Shown: positions 1-6,144, counted from the first letter of the stretch. The stretch: 6,270 nucleotides of DNA from an uncultured Sutterella sp. (GCA_905212345.1 CAJMEC010000069.1:1-6270), one strand, 5' to 3'. Numbers and translations: made by a program. The notes: generated from the sequence alone by a model not told the origin.

Positions 1-20
1 ACATGGTTTCTGAATTATAC

Positions 21-43
21 AAAAAAATCGCCCTAATGGGCGA
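21..43 (-). terminator. Intrinsic terminator, leftward
   Basis: Read on the minus strand, TCGCCC and GGGCGA form a perfect 6-bp GC-rich stem with loop ATTA, followed at once by seven T (the A run at 21-27). No such T run follows it on the plus strand, so it acts leftward. It would end transcripts coming from the amidotransferase gene about 195 bases upstream, or a separate small RNA from the hairpin-rich stretch in between. Confidence 0.75.
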
Positions 44-87
44 GTGACAATTCCTTTCGCGATTAAAATCGCAAGTTTCCTTGTCAC
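44..87 (-). repeat. Long imperfect hairpin abutting the terminator
   Basis: GTGACAA (44-50) pairs with TTGTCAC (81-87). Inside it, CTT (54-56) pairs with AAG (73-75), and GCGATT (59-64) pairs with AATCGC (67-72) around a two-base loop. The base of this hairpin at 44 directly touches the terminator stem ending at 43, so the two could stack in RNA. More inverted repeats lie further right: 100-110 (ACCGAATCGGT), 118-123 with 136-141 (CGCTTT/AAAGCG), a 12-base palindrome at 162-173 (CACCTGCAGGTG), and 199-205 with 219-225 (GCCGCCA/TGGCGGC). The function is unknown. The minus strand is chosen because of the terminator. Confidence 0.6.
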
Positions 88-237
88 AATACTATGAACA
101 CCGAATCGGTTATGGTGCGCTTTAACAGCAGAACCAAAGCGATTTTCTGACAAAGCAAGAGCACCTGCAGGTGTAATAAACGATAGAGTAGGGCATGTGC
201 CGCCAATTGAGATAAGGGTGGCGGCCCCCTTCACAGA

Positions 238-975
238 TTATTGAACGCTTTCTTTGACGCGGGCGAGGAAATCGCTGAAGATGCGCTTCATTTCTGCGTG
301 ATCTGGCCACATGTTTTCTGGATGCCATTGAACGGCAACGATAGAGGCGCCCTCAGTGCCCTCTATACCTTCAATGACTCCATCGTGAGCGACGGCTGTA
401 ACCTTCAGTCCCTTGCCAAGATCTTTGACGGCCTGATGGTGACGGGAATTAACTTGAGCCGTTTCTCCAAGCGTTTCAAATAAACAAGAGCCTTCGGTCA
501 GACGAACTTCGTGCACAGGATAGTTCCCGAGTGCCAATTGCGAGTGTTGAATGTAAGATTCAGAACACTGACTAGTCAAATCTTGCCAAACTGTTCCGCC
601 GAAAGCGATATTGATCACTTGGCAGCCGCGACAGATCCCGAGCATGGGTTTGCCTGCGGCATGAGCGGCCTTGGCCATCCCGAGCTCAAAAATATCGCGC
701 TTGTAGTTTGTGCGACCGAGTGCACGAACGGGCTGTTGACCGAAAAATCTTGGATCTACATCGGGACCACCCGGAATAATCAAACCATCAAAAAGATCAA
801 CAAAGTCTTCCGGATTGGCGTTGTGAACGTCAGCGAGAATGATGGGAATGGCGCCGAGTTCGTCAATCACCTCCACCAATTGACGCGGTGCAAAAGGTGC
901 GAGTTTATGATTAATGACGTGAGAAATTTGTGGCAACGTATCGGCCGTAATGGCAATGCGCATCTTTTTTATCAT
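238..975 (-). CDS. Class I glutamine amidotransferase, peptidase C26 / PuuD-like gamma-glutamyl hydrolase
   Basis: The 245-residue protein is a cytoplasmic hydrolase of the peptidase C26 family, which cleaves gamma-glutamyl amide bonds; E. coli PuuD, for example, splits gamma-glutamyl-GABA in putrescine breakdown. Visible signatures are the IIPGGPDVDP loop near residues 66-75, the nucleophile elbow GICRGCQVINIAFGGT with the catalytic Cys at about residue 115, the conserved VNSRHHQAV segment near 175-183, and QWHPE with the catalytic His218 and Glu220. The length is normal for the family (about 250). The start at 975 is chosen because AAGGA (980-984) sits four bases upstream and the protein then begins MIKKMRIAIT, as family members do; the frame extends upstream to 1116, but those residues look non-coding. 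It is divergent from a sodium:solute symporter, which could supply its substrate. The exact substrate is not readable from sequence, and a folate-type gamma-glutamyl hydrolase or another C26 role is possible. Confidence 0.9.
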   Translation of the reverse strand: MIKKMRIAITADTLPQISHVINHKLAPFAPRQLVEVIDELGAIPIILADVHNANPEDFVDLFDGLIIPGGPDVDPRFFGQQPVRALGRTNYKRDIFELGMAKAAHAAGKPMLGICRGCQVINIAFGGTVWQDLTSQCSESYIQHSQLALGNYPVHEVRLTEGSCLFETLGETAQVNSRHHQAVKDLGKGLKVTAVAHDGVIEGIEGTEGASIVAVQWHPENMWPDHAEMKRIFSDFLARVKESVQ

Positions 976-1244
976 GATTTCCTTTTTAATAAATCCAGCA
1001 GTCAATCTGTCTGTTTTTTTTGTTGGCATGGAACCAGTTCCGCAGTTTATCACCAAACTTTTATCGAAAAGAGAGATAGTCCGAAGAGCTAAGAAGGCAT
1101 CTTTCGTATTAATCATGAATTTTGAGTAATCACTGCTTTTCTAGATGAAGATATTAACCACAACGCATTCACACTCTACGATCGAAGGCGCAGTAATGTT
1201 AAAAACTTCGGTTTCACTATCATTAGCCACGGGAAAAATTTCCA
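976..1244. other. Divergent intergenic region
   Basis: This 269-base gap separates the leftward amidotransferase from the rightward symporter and must hold both promoters. No strong -35/-10 pair was found on either strand. There is no convincing ORF of its own, because the upstream in-frame extension of the amidotransferase (to 1116) lacks family-like sequence. The region is relatively AT-rich and includes an eight-T run near 1014-1021. Confidence 0.5.
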
Positions 1245-2648
1245 ATGGTTTGGGACTTTTCCGATACAATCAAAGCTTCACCTGACATCTGCCAGATCGT
1301 CCCTATGCTTCTTGCTTTACTTTGTTTATACATCTTTTTGTTAATTCTTTTGAGTGTGTATCGCTCTAAACAAACAAAAGAACAAAATGCCAGAAATTTT
1401 TTAACGGCAAGTGGTAGCGCCGGTGCCATACTCTGTGCGTTATCTTTGGTTAGTACCATCATCGGAGGCTCTGCTACGCTCGGTATTGGGACATTGGCTC
1501 AAAAGATCGGAGCTGCGGCTTTTTGGTGGTTAGGTGTCGGTGCGATTGGGCTCTTTTTGCACGGTTTGTGGATTGCCCCGGCAATTCGTTCGACAGGAGC
1601 CTGCACTTTACCCGATGTATTGGGACGTCTTGTTGGCGACGGTGCCAAGCGCTGGAGCGCTTTTATTATCGTGGTGAGTTGGGTAGGGGTGGTTGCCGCT
1701 CAATTCACGGCACTTCGGACTTTATTGACAGACATCCTGCCGTCATCGCAAGGGGAAGTGCTTTATTTATTTCTGACAGTGGCCATTGTTTTACATACGG
1801 CTTTTGGTGGTCAAAAAGCAGTTCTTCGTACGGATGCCATGCAGACAGCTCTTTTAACCGGCGGGTTTGTATCAGCAGCCTTTTGGTGCCTGACGAGCTC
1901 AACTGTCGACTGCAGCGCAATAGATCCGATCCCTTTCAATGATTCGTTTGGTATTTGGGATTGGCTCAAGCTTGCCCTTTTAGTGGGGGTCACTTATATG
2001 GTTGGGCCGGATATTTTTTCAAGAACATTTGCGGCATCCTCCAGCCGCTCGGCTTCATTAGGAGCTTGGGTGGGATCAGTTCTTTTATTGGTTTTCGCTG
2101 TCATTATTACGTTTTTGGCGATGAGCAATTTGTCGGCTTCCAATCCCTTGTCTGGATGGCTTTCCGATGCTTCAGTTATGCCCTCTTTCATTAAAGTAGC
2201 TCTAGCATTGGGGCTGGTAAGCGCTTTAGCGGGATCGGCTGACACGGTTTTATTGTCTGCCGCGGGTATAGTAGAAAAGGATCTTCTTGACGGAGACCAA
2301 TCATCGCGGTTACGTCGCTTGATCGCATTTTTTGGTTTAGGGGCGGTCTTACTAACTTATCAATCCTCAGACATTATCGGCTGGCTTTTATATGCGTACG
2401 CTCTATTTGTGCCAGGGGTTGCGGTGCCGCTTTTGGTGCTGATCTTAAAGAAAAAAGGTTCGGTCAATAAACGTATCTGGCTTGCCGGGGCTACTATTGG
2501 CGGTGTTTTGGGGTTGGCAGGGAATTTAACGGGATGGCCGCTTGCTGTTGTGGGAGTTGTTTTGTCAGCCATGTTTGCTTGGCTTTCCAAGACGCGTCGG
2601 ATGGAAGACTCATCCTTGATACCGAAAAGAGAAAATTCGTTAAAATGA
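1245..2648 (+). CDS. Sodium:solute symporter (SSS) family transporter
   Basis: This 467-residue inner-membrane protein is almost entirely made of hydrophobic segments, consistent with the roughly 13-helix LeuT-like fold of sodium:solute symporters (PutP, PanF, OpuE relatives). The first helix is near residues 18-38. Family-like features include SLVSTIIGGSATLGIG (67-82) in an early core helix, TLPDVLGR (121-128), GGQKAVLRTDAMQ (188-200) before a helix, DIFSRTFAA (256-264), and the helix ending GSADTVLLSAAGIVEKDLL (330-348), which lines up with the Na+-binding helix region of PutP. The tail from about 448 is charged and cytoplasmic. The length is typical or slightly short. The start at 1245 has only a weak GGGA about 11 bases upstream; an alternative ATG at 1305 lacks any ribosome site and would cut into helix 1. 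The substrate is unknown. The divergent amidotransferase suggests an amino acid, polyamine or gamma-glutamyl compound. Its last codons appear to carry the rnpB promoter. Confidence 0.85.
   Translation: MVWDFSDTIKASPDICQIVPMLLALLCLYIFLLILLSVYRSKQTKEQNARNFLTASGSAGAILCALSLVSTIIGGSATLGIGTLAQKIGAAAFWWLGVGAIGLFLHGLWIAPAIRSTGACTLPDVLGRLVGDGAKRWSAFIIVVSWVGVVAAQFTALRTLLTDILPSSQGEVLYLFLTVAIVLHTAFGGQKAVLRTDAMQTALLTGGFVSAAFWCLTSSTVDCSAIDPIPFNDSFGIWDWLKLALLVGVTYMVGPDIFSRTFAASSSRSASLGAWVGSVLLLVFAVIITFLAMSNLSASNPLSGWLSDASVMPSFIKVALALGLVSALAGSADTVLLSAAGIVEKDLLDGDQSSRLRRLIAFFGLGAVLLTYQSSDIIGWLLYAYALFVPGVAVPLLVLILKKKGSVNKRIWLAGATIGGVLGLAGNLTGWPLAVVGVVLSAMFAWLSKTRRMEDSSLIPKRENSLK
2616..2646 (+). promoter_or_regulatory. 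Putative rnpB promoter inside the symporter 3' end
   Basis: TTGATA (2616-2621, five of six to the -35 consensus) and TAAAAT (2641-2646, five of six to the -10 consensus) are separated by 19 bases, which is a little long. Initiation about seven bases after the -10 falls near 2653, just before the P1 helix of RNase P RNA begins at 2655. There is no other room, since the symporter stop codon ends at 2648. The fit of position to the RNA 5' end is the main support. Confidence 0.5.
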
Positions 2649-2654
2649 GCGCCT

Positions 2655-2965
2655 GGCAAAGTCCACCACGACGATCGCGGGAACGATTTGTTCACGAGGA
2701 AAGTCCGGACTCCATAGAGCACCGTAGCAGCTAACGGCTGCCTGCCGCAAGGTACGGATTAGAGCAACAGAGACGAGCCGGCGTTAGGGTCGGGTGAAAC
2801 GGGCAATCTCTACGGGGAGCAACATCAAATAGGCAACCGCTGATCCTGCTCGGGGAGGTTGCGGGTAGATGGCTTGAGGCAAGGCGCGAGTTTTGTCCTA
2901 GATGAATGATTGTCGGTCGAGAATTTTTTCTCGAAACATAATCCGGCTTACCGGTGGGCTTTGTC
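2655..2965 (+). ncRNA. rnpB: RNase P RNA (type A, reduced specificity domain)
   Basis: This is the catalytic RNA of ribonuclease P, which trims the 5' leader from precursor tRNAs. Universal blocks are present in order: GAGGAAAGTCCGGACTCC (2686-2703 region onward), AGAGCAACAGAGA (2761-2773), GGGTGAAACGG, AAATAGG, GGGTAGATGGCTTGAGGC, CCTAGATGAATGATTGTC and ATCCGGCTTACCGG. Helices can be drawn by hand: P1 2655-2667 with 2953-2965 (13 bp, fixing both ends), P2 2669-2676 with 2908-2915, P7 2722-2726 with 2753-2757, P8 2727-2731 with 2737-2741, P9 with a GCAA tetraloop (2747-2750), P16 2833-2838 with 2857-2862, the P6 pseudoknot GAGCA (2717-2721) with TGCTC (2847-2851), P18 2878-2885 with 2890-2897 and a GCGA loop, and P19 2917-2923 with 2928-2934. 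At about 311 bases it is shorter than the 377-base E. coli RNA. Most of the loss is between the AGAGCAACAGAGA and AAATAGG blocks, where P13 and P14 are not seen. It begins six bases after the symporter stop. The mature ends are approximate. Confidence 0.96.
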
Positions 2966-3121
2966 TTTCCCGTCTTTTCCCAAAAACACATTCTTTTGCC
3001 TTTAGGCCAAAAAATCTTTCCAATTCTTATACCGTCTTTTTTTGAGTGGAGTAGGATTACCGGCGCTAAAAAGTTTGATCCAATCAAACAAAAAAAGATC
3101 AACGATCTCTCGTTAGGTCGC
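2966..3121 (+). other. rnpB 3' trailer / intergenic, no gene
   Basis: About 155 bases lie between the RNase P RNA 3' end and the first plus-strand terminator. No credible ORF or promoter was found. Two small AT-rich hairpins occur, GTTTGAT/ATCAAAC near 3071-3087 and AGATC/GATCT near 3097-3109. The first is flanked by A runs, so on the minus strand it is followed by five T and could be a weak backup terminator for feo. The region is probably transcribed and removed during maturation of rnpB. Confidence 0.5.
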
Positions 3122-3165
3122 ACGCGGATGAAGGTATCGGTCAATGCTTTCATCCGCGTTTTTTT
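3122..3165 (+). terminator. Intrinsic terminator downstream of rnpB
   Basis: ACGCGGATGAA (3122-3132) pairs perfectly over 11 bp with TTCATCCGCGT (3149-3159) and runs into seven T (3159-3165). The 16-base loop is long, but the stem is strong. It is the first good plus-strand terminator after rnpB and would end rnpB and any symporter read-through transcripts. Confidence 0.8.
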
Positions 3166-3166
3166 G

Positions 3167-3198
3167 AAAAAATCCCCGAAAGGTGAGGCCTTTCGGGG
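3167..3198 (-). terminator. Intrinsic terminator of the feo operon
   Basis: CCCCGAAAGG (3174-3183) pairs with CCTTTCGGGG (3189-3198) in a perfect 10-bp stem with a five-base loop. On the minus strand the stem is followed by A and then six T (the A run 3167-3172). It lies about 50 bases beyond the feoB stop codon. No T run follows on the plus strand, so it serves the leftward feo transcript. Confidence 0.85.
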
Positions 3199-3203
3199 CA
3201 AGT

Positions 3204-3232
3204 GGCGACAAGGTGCCCATTGTCGCCTTTTT
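3204..3232 (+). terminator. Second plus-strand intrinsic terminator
   Basis: GGCGACAA (3204-3211) pairs with TTGTCGCC (3220-3227), a perfect 8-bp stem with an eight-base loop, followed by five T (3228-3232). It is a likely backup for the terminator at 3122-3165 and blocks rightward transcription from entering feoB antisense. Confidence 0.7.
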
Positions 3233-3248
3233 CAGAGAAAGAAAATAA

Positions 3249-5597
3249 TTAGGCTACGGGAATAATCGGAATAATTTTTGGACCTTTCCGGGCGTCTTTT
3301 TTAGCCATGCGCTTCATCCAGCAATACATACCGTAGAGGATGCCTAAGGCAATCACAATACAGACGATTGAATAAATTGGAGCGGCGGCAAAGTTAACCA
3401 CACGGTAAAAAATGGTGGCGGCAGAATACCCGAGCGCCAATGTCCAAGCGCAAGCAAAAATCGTCCATTTTGTTCCCACTTCACGATAGATTGCAGCAAC
3501 GGCGGCTACACACGGGACGTAAAGCAAGACCATTAGGAGATAGGCAAAGACTGCGGAACTTGAACCAAACAAAGTTCTAATCGTGTCAATTGTGCCAAGG
3601 GAGACGCCTTGTTCTTCAGCAGCAGTGGCTTGATCTGAAAGGTCATCAACACGGATGCCCAGGGGATCAGACAACGCCCCGGTTAAACCAGCAAAGTTTT
3701 CACCAATGGTGCCGACAGCTTCAGAGAAGGTGTCCGAGAGGGAGAATCCCCCTTGTTCAGTAAGTTCTTCATCGGTCGCAGCGGCTTCTTCGTGAGCCTG
3801 ATTAACAGCCAATGTGTCGTAGAGTGAATTAAGCGTACCGACAACGGCTTCTTTGGCGAAAATGCCCGTGAACACACCGACGGCGGCCGGCCAGTTTTCT
3901 TCCTGAATGCCCATGGGTTCAAAGACCGGAACAATGGTTTTACCGACTTGAGAGAGAACAGATTTTTCACTGTCTTCATTACCGAAGGAGCCATCCGTCC
4001 CCATTGAATTTAAGAATGCCAAGCATGCCACGATGACAACAATCACCTTACCGGCACGGAACATGAATGTGCGGACACGATCCCAGGTGCGAAGCATCAC
4101 GCCTTTGAGTGTTGGAATGTGGTACGGTGGCATTTCCATAACAAAGGCGCCGGCAGCACCGGGAAGAGCTGTACGCTTTAAAAGATAGCCCGTAAAGATG
4201 GCAGCGGCAATGCCGATGAGATAAAGACCGAAGACAAGATTTTGACCGTTTGTCGGCCAGAAAGCTGTGGCAAAAAGAACGTATACCGGAAGGCGTGCGC
4301 CACAGCTCATAAACGGCGTCATCATGACGGTGATGATGCGGTCACTAGCGCGGTCCATCGTGCGCGTAGCCATGATGGCGGGCACATTGCAACCGAAACC
4401 GACTAAAAGCGGCACAAAAGCTTTACCTGGAAGTCCGAGCGCACGCATCAGGCGGTCCATGACGAAAGCGGCACGAGCCATGTATCCAGATTCTTCCAAA
4501 ATGGCCAAGAACAGGAACATGAAAAAGACTACAGGAATGAAGGTGGAAATGGTTTGCAGACCACCGCCGATACCGTTAGACAGAAAGACTGTGAGCCACT
4601 CAGGCGTTCCCCAAGAGGCAAGAAGTTGTCCCAGACCGTCCACAAAGATACCGCCCACTAAAATATCGAAAAAGTCGATGAATACAGCACCGAAATTTTG
4701 AGTAAATAGGAAGGTCAAGTACATGATCAGCAAAAAGATCGGCAACCCCATCCAACGGTTCAGAATGATGCGGTCAATACGGTCAGTCAATGTACCTGTG
4801 ACATCGCCTTCGCGGACCACCACTTTTTCAGCGATATGGGAGACTAACTCGTAGCGAGCATTAGTGATTTCAATATCGGCGTTGCCTTCAAAATGCTGGT
4901 CCGTTTCCTGTACAACTTGATGTACTTTTTCGAGGTTAACTCCTTTGAACCTATCCGCAATGCCCGGAGCATGTTCAAGAAACTGTACGGCAAACCAGCG
5001 TCCGTTTTTTTCAAGTCCCAATTGAGCGGAAATGACATCAACGGCCTTTTCAATAACTTCGTCATATTGAACGGTAAGGCGTGTTTCAACGGGCTCATTG
5101 AGAAACTTCACCAGGGCCTTTTTGAGTTCCTCGATGCCTTTGTTGCGGTTGGCGACAAGACCGATAACCGGACAACCCAGTTGTTTTTCCAAGGCATTTA
5201 AATCAAGTTTGATTTTGTGCTGTTTAGCAATATCGAGCATGTTGACGACAACGATCATCGGTACATGCATTTCGATTAGCTGACTGGTGAGGTAAAGGTT
5301 ACGTTCAAGGTTAGAGGCATCGACAATATTAACGACTACTTGCGCTTGACCGCTTAAGAGATAATCGCGAGCGACGATTTCATCTTCGCCCGAGACCGAT
5401 GTTGGGGTCACTGAATAGATCCCGGGTAAGTCCACAACTTCAATGTCGTGTCCATCGAAAGAGAAATTTCCGGTCTTTTTATCGACAGTGACGCCGGGCC
5501 AATTGCCGACACGTTGTCGAGAGCCGGTGAGAGCGTTAAATAACGTTGTTTTCCCGCAATTGGGGTTGCCGATAAGGCTGATGATATGTTGGCTCAT
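3249..5597 (-). CDS. feoB: Ferrous iron transport protein B
   Basis: FeoB is the inner-membrane Fe2+ transporter with a cytoplasmic N-terminal G domain. The 782 residues match the usual length (about 770). G motifs are GNPNCGKT (10-17, P loop), the switch VTVDKK (36-41) with Thr37, DLPG (56-59), and NMLD (119-122). The usual G5 position reads VANRNKG (148-154). A helical GDI-like region spans about 170-270 and membrane segments start near 280. The core contains VGFGCNVPA (399-407), SCGARLPVY (431-439) and LYVPCVAAV (692-700), giving Cys403, Cys432 and Cys696, which correspond to conserved cysteines proposed to line the iron path. An acidic soluble stretch lies near 600-665 and a basic tail follows the last helix. 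The start at 5597 is chosen over the upstream ATG at 5615 because AAGGAG (5607-5612) lies nine bases before it and the protein then begins MSQHIISLIGNPN. It follows feoA by 17 bases and is the last gene of the operon; no feoC follows. Confidence 0.97.
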   Translation of the reverse strand: MSQHIISLIGNPNCGKTTLFNALTGSRQRVGNWPGVTVDKKTGNFSFDGHDIEVVDLPGIYSVTPTSVSGEDEIVARDYLLSGQAQVVVNIVDASNLERNLYLTSQLIEMHVPMIVVVNMLDIAKQHKIKLDLNALEKQLGCPVIGLVANRNKGIEELKKALVKFLNEPVETRLTVQYDEVIEKAVDVISAQLGLEKNGRWFAVQFLEHAPGIADRFKGVNLEKVHQVVQETDQHFEGNADIEITNARYELVSHIAEKVVVREGDVTGTLTDRIDRIILNRWMGLPIFLLIMYLTFLFTQNFGAVFIDFFDILVGGIFVDGLGQLLASWGTPEWLTVFLSNGIGGGLQTISTFIPVVFFMFLFLAILEESGYMARAAFVMDRLMRALGLPGKAFVPLLVGFGCNVPAIMATRTMDRASDRIITVMMTPFMSCGARLPVYVLFATAFWPTNGQNLVFGLYLIGIAAAIFTGYLLKRTALPGAAGAFVMEMPPYHIPTLKGVMLRTWDRVRTFMFRAGKVIVVIVACLAFLNSMGTDGSFGNEDSEKSVLSQVGKTIVPVFEPMGIQEENWPAAVGVFTGIFAKEAVVGTLNSLYDTLAVNQAHEEAAATDEELTEQGGFSLSDTFSEAVGTIGENFAGLTGALSDPLGIRVDDLSDQATAAEEQGVSLGTIDTIRTLFGSSSAVFAYLLMVLLYVPCVAAVAAIYREVGTKWTIFACAWTLALGYSAATIFYRVVNFAAAPIYSIVCIVIALGILYGMYCWMKRMAKKDARKGPKIIPIIPVA

Positions 5598-5606
5598 TAC
5601 TGCAAA

Positions 5607-5612
5607 CTCCTT
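5607..5612 (-). promoter_or_regulatory. feoB ribosome binding site
   Basis: AAGGAG on the minus strand, nine bases before the ATG at 5597. It overlaps the alternative in-frame ATG (5613-5615), which itself overlaps the feoA stop codon, so it decides the start in favour of 5597. Confidence 0.8.
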
Positions 5613-5614
5613 CA

Positions 5615-5845
5615 TTAACCGATCAGATCGATATCAAGGATTTCAGCCTCGTCTTTGCGAACAGTGATGAGGCAGCCGCGAATACGGATTTCAATAGGGT
5701 CCCCCAGAGGGGCGACGCGAACGATTTCAAGAACGCTTCCTGGTGTAACACCCAGCATCAGTAAGCGTCTGCGGTATTCGGGAGTCGAAGTGGTCATGGA
5801 TTTCACACGACCCTTAGCTCCGATCGCCATCTCTTTCAATTGCAT
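5615..5845 (-). CDS. feoA: Ferrous iron transport protein A (promoter-distal copy)
   Basis: This 76-residue protein is a single FeoA domain with an SH3-like fold, a small cytoplasmic partner of FeoB needed for Fe2+ uptake. Visible family features are MQLKEMAIGAKGRV at the start, YRRRLLMLGVTPGS (24-37), RVAPLGDPIEIRIRG (43-57) and ITVRKDEA (60-67). The length is typical (about 75). The start at 5845 is supported by AAGGA (5854-5858) eight bases upstream; the frame extends to 5938, but that extension overlaps the preceding gene and lacks family sequence. It sits between a second FeoA-like gene and feoB in the same operon, with gaps of 13 and 17 bases. It is the closer of the two to canonical FeoA because it keeps the APLGDP motif. 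Confidence 0.93.
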   Translation of the reverse strand: MQLKEMAIGAKGRVKSMTTSTPEYRRRLLMLGVTPGSVLEIVRVAPLGDPIEIRIRGCLITVRKDEAEILDIDLIG

Positions 5846-5858
5846 ATTTCGATTCCTT

Positions 5859-6098
5859 TTAGTAGACAAAGATCTTTTGGGCCGTTTCGTAGTTGACGCC
5901 AATTCTGGCGTCACCGATTGCCAAGAGAAGGGGTTCATTTAGTGCTCGTTGTAAAACACGTATGGTTCCACCCTGATGAAGTCCCAATTGCGACAGTTTT
6001 TCCTGTTCAGAAACATCAAGTTTCATTCGAACAACAGTTACGTTGGTCATCAGGTCAGATTCTGTAAGCGGATGAATTCTTGCCATCGTTTTTTTCAT
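5859..6098 (-). CDS. FeoA-like protein (first gene of the feo operon)
   Basis: This 79-residue protein is a second, diverged FeoA domain. It shows LSQLGLHQGGTIRVLQR (35-51) followed by EPLLLAIGDARIGVNY (55-70) and AQKIFV (73-78), the usual beta-strand pattern of FeoA, with the GDARIG turn typical of one FeoA subfamily. It lacks the APLGDP motif of the downstream copy, so the two are not recent duplicates. Its partner is presumably FeoB or the other FeoA, in the cytoplasm. It leads the operon and the next gene starts 13 bases after its stop, so co-transcription is likely. No clear ribosome binding site precedes the ATG at 6098; Met5 at 6086 is an alternative start, also without a good site. 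A Fur-like site lies about 55-75 bases upstream. The domain assignment is firm, but the separate role of this copy is unknown. Confidence 0.85.
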   Translation of the reverse strand: MKKTMARIHPLTESDLMTNVTVVRMKLDVSEQEKLSQLGLHQGGTIRVLQRALNEPLLLAIGDARIGVNYETAQKIFVY

Positions 6099-6144
6099 AA
6101 TTAAATGACAAACATTCGGAAGAGAATATTCGATCTAATTCGCA

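Larger units (their letters stand above)
1..237. other. Non-coding stretch left of the amidotransferase gene
   Basis: No convincing gene is seen here. The stretch holds the hairpin cluster and the leftward terminator described separately. The minus-strand frame that continues the amidotransferase past its TAA stays open for 79 codons to the window edge. It has no ATG and no ribosome binding site, and it runs through the terminator hairpin, so it is not called as a gene. A gene lying mostly beyond the left edge cannot be excluded. Confidence 0.5.

Noticed and set aside
118..141. Possible tRNA or tmRNA end (GCGCACCA on the minus strand near 113-120)
   Set aside because: No T-loop sequence, acceptor pairing or anticodon arm could be built around it.
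199..225. GCCGCCA/TGGCGGC hairpin just after the amidotransferase stop as a terminator
   Set aside because: The stem is good, but no T run follows on either strand. The terminator at 21-43 is far better.
122..328. 68-residue minus-strand ORF
   Set aside because: It overlaps the C-terminus of the amidotransferase in another frame, is very rich in Arg and Cys, and has no ribosome binding site.
511..1092. 193-residue plus-strand ORF opposite the amidotransferase
   Set aside because: It is an antisense shadow of a well-recognised gene, with no family-like motifs.
976..1116. Upstream in-frame extension of the amidotransferase (47 extra residues)
   Set aside because: The segment resembles no family N-terminus. 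The ATG at 975 has a ribosome binding site, and its product begins as the family does.
2731..3265. ORFs of 156 residues (minus) and 103 residues (plus) across the rnpB region
   Set aside because: They run through the RNase P RNA and the terminator hairpins and have shadow-like composition.
4267..4701. 144-residue plus-strand ORF inside feoB
   Set aside because: It is an antisense shadow of feoB, rich in Lys, Arg and Pro, with no recognisable domain.
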